This document shows, in pieces, positions 61,587-64,000 of a stretch of 64,000 nucleotides of DNA (its first letter is position 1; every line of letters begins with the position of its first letter). Below the pieces are notes generated by a model. It saw nothing but the letters and a program-made list of their open reading frames with translations. It was not told where the DNA came from and did no database searches. The stretch spans positions 3,264,501 through 3,328,500 of the forward strand of contig NZ_WBXN01000004.1 in assembly GCF_008973465.1 (NCBI RefSeq). Reading direction: 5' to 3'. The DNA is from Streptomyces sp. SS1-1. Its GTDB lineage: Bacteria; Actinomycetota; Actinomycetes; Streptomycetales; Streptomycetaceae. Both the position numbers and the translations under genes were made by a program.

Positions 61587-61887
61587 GCGGCGGGTGGTCC
61601 AGCACCTCGACGTACATGATCCGGCCGTCGACGACGTCGAGGTTCAGCATGCCGCGCGAGGGGAGAAGGGGCACGCACCGATGCCCGGGCCCGTACGGCT
61701 GCCCCGGCGGATGGGGCGCGGTCCGGAAACTCTGGCAGAAGTCGTCCCCGCGCCCGCAGTCCTCGACGATCCGCAGGTCCCGTGCGGAGAGGGCCAAGCC
61801 CCGTTCCCCTTCCTCCTCCAGGAGGCAGACGAGTTCGGCGAGGAGATCGGGATAGAGGTCACGGACGAGGGGGTGGTGCGGCTCCAT
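61507..61887 (-). CDS. conserved hypothetical protein
   Basis: A 126-residue protein. The first 85 residues look like a real fold ('[20 protein letters not shown]', '[19 protein letters not shown]', '[20 protein letters not shown]'), while the last 30 are Pro-rich and lie inside the SDR gene on the other strand. I take it as genuine because of the Cys-Cys motif and regular codon use up to the overlap. Role unknown. Confidence 0.65.
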   Translation of the reverse strand: MEPHHPLVRDLYPDLLAELVCLLEEEGERGLALSARDLRIVEDCGRGDDFCQSFRTAPHPPGQPYGPGHRCVPLLPSRGMLNLDVVDGRIMYVEVLDHPPLRTPSPPVPPGTTPPSVPPTPSTDGA

Positions 61888-61918
61888 GACGGGAGAGTAG
61901 CCGCCGGCCGGGACGGGC

Positions 61919-62503
61919 TCAGTATGGCGACCGCCTGGACGCGGCTTTCCGAGGGCGCGTTGGGCGCTGCGTCAGGTCGACCCAGGTGAACCAGGCGCAG
62001 AGCAGGCCCCCGACGCCGAGCATCGCACGCTGATCCTCCTCGATCTCGAACTCGTAGCGGCTGCGCGGTATCTCGACGTCGACGCGGGGAGAGAGAGTCA
62101 CGTTGTTGGCGTAGTACCGGTCGCCCGACCTCCGCGGCGACTCCAGGACCCCTCCGCCGTCGAACAGCCCCAGAATCTGCGCGAACAGCGCCGCGGCGAT
62201 CAGCAGCCCGCCCGTCAGCCGAACCCGGCGCGGGAGGTCCCGCCCGAGGAACGATCTCCCCCGCAAGCTCTTCTTGCTTTTCCTGTCCTCGATCAGAGGA
62301 GCCATGGCGCAGACACAGATCGCGAAGCACACCACGATCACCAACACCGGCCAGCCGTTGCCGTCGATCGGAGAAGGCCCGGGCAGCCACGTGACCGCGA
62401 CGAACGACTCCAGGCCGACGCTCATCCCGAACAGCAGCCAGGTCCGAGCGGTGAAGATACGGCGCACGGCGTGGAGCTTGGCATATGCCAGGCCGCACGT
62501 CAC
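61919..62503 (-). CDS. hypothetical membrane protein
   Basis: A 194-residue protein with three to four predicted membrane segments: residues 19-40, 51-69, 96-114 and 161-175 ('WPVLVIVVCFAICVCAMAPL', 'LTGGLLIAAALFAQILGLFD'). The loop near residue 130 reads 'DRYYANNVTLSPRVDVEIPR'. GC in third positions is lower than in the core genes. A GTG start is assumed. Family unknown. Confidence 0.65.
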   Translation of the reverse strand: MTCGLAYAKLHAVRRIFTARTWLLFGMSVGLESFVAVTWLPGPSPIDGNGWPVLVIVVCFAICVCAMAPLIEDRKSKKSLRGRSFLGRDLPRRVRLTGGLLIAAALFAQILGLFDGGGVLESPRRSGDRYYANNVTLSPRVDVEIPRSRYEFEIEEDQRAMLGVGGLLCAWFTWVDLTQRPTRPRKAASRRSPY

Positions 62504-62540
62504 TACTGCCGTATCGGGGCGAGGGCTTCACCCTCGCTTT

Positions 62541-62651
62541 TCAGCGCCGCAGCCTCTGTCGCGCCCAGAGGACTCCGATCACCGCGCCGAGGACTGCCAT
62601 GTAAGCCGTAAGTGGACCGTCCTTCGCGATGACCCCCGGTAGGGACACCAC
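62541..62651 (-). CDS. possible 36-residue membrane peptide
   Basis: A short frame reading VVSLPGVIAKDGPL, a hydrophobic segment 'AYMAVLGAVIGVLWARQR' and LRR before the stop. One membrane helix with a basic end. The start and even the reality of the gene are uncertain; a longer upstream frame has no good start codon. Confidence 0.3.
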   Translation of the reverse strand: MVSLPGVIAKDGPLTAYMAVLGAVIGVLWARQRLRR

Positions 62652-62817
62652 CGCGACGATCAGGATCCCCCCACAACCGACGACCGCGAGATCGGCCGAA
62701 TCCGGACGACTCCCCTCTTACCTGCGCATCCGGTTCCCCTCAACGGCGAGACTGTCAGTAGCTCAGCATCTGGCCCCAGGTATGGGCGCTGAACGTATGA
62801 AGGCCGACGTACATCCG

Positions 62818-63132
62818 TCAGTAGTCGGTGAGGTCCACGATCACATCGCAGTGCGGATCGTCGGAAGGCCGGTGAAGATGCTCGTTCGCCAGGAACGCCG
62901 GGGAAACCAGGGAGCCGAGCATGCCGGGCCCTGCATGGCTGGTCAGCACATCCACACCGTACGTGCGGTCGCGCTCGGGTGAACGGAAATAAAGGCGCAT
63001 GCTGTCGTCGCCTGTGATGACCGCGCCGATGAACAGCGGCTTCCACGGCACATGAGTGGTGATGAGGGAGCGCGCGATATCGAGCAGACGACCCGCGGCC
63101 GTCTGCTCGATGCCTCGTTCGGGAGTATTCAC
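62818..63132 (-). CDS. hypothetical protein, second gene of a pair
   Basis: About 104 residues. 'RLLDIARSLITTHVPWKPLF', 'DSMRLYFRSPERDRTYGVDV' and 'DDPHCDVIVDLTDY' suggest a small soluble alpha/beta protein. A GTG at 63132 overlaps the stop of the upstream secreted-protein gene as GTGA; an ATG at 63144 is possible. Coupling suggests the two act together. Family unknown. Confidence 0.55.
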   Translation of the reverse strand: MNTPERGIEQTAAGRLLDIARSLITTHVPWKPLFIGAVITGDDSMRLYFRSPERDRTYGVDVLTSHAGPGMLGSLVSPAFLANEHLHRPSDDPHCDVIVDLTDY

Positions 63133-63599
63133 ATCTTGGCCCATGCCGGACACTTGTTCCCCGGTTGGTTGTGGCAGTACGCCGTGATGACGCCAATCTT
63201 CTGACCGCGACCGGCATCATAACGGCCGTCCGTGGTCTTGCGGGTGTACTGCACGACCACCGTGAACTTCACCTGCCGTGGTCTCGGAACGCCAGTCTCG
63301 AACACCACCCCGTCGTACTCCAAGTGTCCGTGGTGATCATTCCGGTCCACCCGGCCGTTGAGGGCCGCGTACAGGGTGGAGCATTTCTTGATGTTGTGGC
63401 GGCCGGTGAAGTGGTGCCAGCCCAGCTCCGAGTTCCCGTAGCGGGTGACGATGTGTCGGCCCTCAGGGTCGTCCGTCTGACACTTGACCCGGTGATCCCA
63501 CGGGTGCGGCTGTACGGGCATCGGAGCAGCACTGGCTGTCCCCGACATCAATGAAGCGGCGAACGCTGTGACGGCAGTGAGCGTCATGATCTTCTTCAC
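63129..63599 (-). CDS. secreted Cys-containing hypothetical protein
   Basis: A 156-residue protein. Signal 'MKKIMTLTAVTAFAASLMSG' is cut near ASA-AP, residue 25. The mature part has four cysteines (CQTDD, KKCST, YCHNQ, KCPAW) and many His/Arg ('HDRNDHHGHLEYDG'-like region around residue 95). 'CHNQPGNKCPAW' ends it. Family unknown; an exported binding or toxin-like protein paired with the gene at 62818 is possible, but nothing more can be supported. Confidence 0.65.
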   Translation of the reverse strand: MKKIMTLTAVTAFAASLMSGTASAAPMPVQPHPWDHRVKCQTDDPEGRHIVTRYGNSELGWHHFTGRHNIKKCSTLYAALNGRVDRNDHHGHLEYDGVVFETGVPRPRQVKFTVVVQYTRKTTDGRYDAGRGQKIGVITAYCHNQPGNKCPAWAKM

Positions 63600-64000
63600 A
63601 GAGAAACCCCCTTGATCACGGCTGGATGGTCAGGTCAGCCGCAGATCAAGAGGGTCACCATGAAGGTCACGTTCCTCCGTGGCGCATTCCTATTCTCGGA
63701 ATGTCTGATTTCCGATCAAGGAACGGGCGCCCGCAGAGTTAAGAGTGCGTTCGATCGGGTTGATCATCTTCCCGTTCGTGTTCGCCTCCAGTCCACCGGG
63801 TGGGCACAAGGTATGGCCTGGCCGCCGCGTTTCTCACCGGCGCAGGTCGGTCTCGTGCAGCGCAGCGAGGTTCTTCAGGTCGTTCGCGACCATGACCTGA
63901 GCGAGGCGCCCGCGACGGCGACGACCTCCGGCCACCAGGCCGGCCGCAGGTACTCCTCGTCCGTGCCGCCCGGTTGCCTGGACCGCTGCGTCGTTGAGGC
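63600..64000. other. window end: no certain gene, possible degraded coding
   Basis: On the minus strand a frame open from the window edge stops at 63834 and ends 'AQVMVANDLKNLAALHETDL' then RR; its middle (about 63880-63960) makes better protein in another frame ('DEEYLRPAWWPEVVAVAGAS'), as in a frameshifted gene. On the plus strand a frame from ATG 63660 with an AGAGGG site stays open to the edge but gives an unlikely protein. Between 63600 and 63830 the GC is low and nothing is recognised. Confidence 0.3.

Noticed and set aside
63660..64000. Plus-strand gene running off the window from ATG 63660
   Set aside because: A ribosome site is present, but composition and codon use do not look coding and the minus strand has better protein fragments.

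Overview
The window is high-GC chromosomal DNA with GTG/TTG starts, four-base ATGA/GTGA gene overlaps and actinomycete-specific families (DUF397/DUF5753, TerD, CarD, MsiK, a SpoIIE-type phosphatase). It comes from a Streptomyces. Gene order follows, as I recall it, the S. coelicolor core block from groEL2/scoF4/thrC through otsA, otsB, nagKA and cdgB to msiK, cysS, ispDF, carD, phoRP and phoU, so most of the window is conserved core.

Layout. 1-3 kb: end of a DUF5753 regulator, DUF397 partner, DinB protein, Old Yellow Enzyme homologue. 3-7.3 kb: groEL under two tandem CIRCE operators, a cold-shock gene, and a thrC-moaD pair. 7.6-11.7 kb: glucosyl-3-phosphoglycerate synthase and trehalose genes otsA/otsB. 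11.7-16.3 kb: sugar-binding lipoprotein, nagK-nagA and a PfkB kinase around two DasR-like dre sites. 16.3-33 kb: a cdgB-like c-di-GMP cyclase broken by an exact 88-bp tandem duplication, stress and redox genes, a GNAT-Nudix fusion, an M1 peptidase, and a SoxR-box oxidoreductase/efflux operon.

33-42.4 kb is the accessory core. A four-gene operon (two HHxxxDG-type acyltransferases, a ketosynthase and an acyl carrier protein) lies beside nine small secreted-protein genes. The nine share near-identical N-termini and leader sequences and fall into at least three Cys-containing paralogous families plus low-complexity Pro/Ala/Gln proteins. In S. coelicolor, as I recall, this position next to msiK holds a contractile injection system; none of its genes is visible here. 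This is the best candidate for an undescribed system.

42.5-62 kb returns to core: tRNA-Thr(UGU), msiK, a nucleotidyltransferase, DoxX-type protein, rlmB, cysS, ispF, ispD, carD, phoP-phoR, phoU, a sensor-phosphatase and a TetR/SDR pair with helically phased operators. Two MITE-like elements each sit exactly at a neighbouring stop codon. An 8-bp-phased repeat tract separates phoR from phoU. The last 2 kb has lower coding density, with small unrecognised secreted or membrane genes and possibly a degraded gene.
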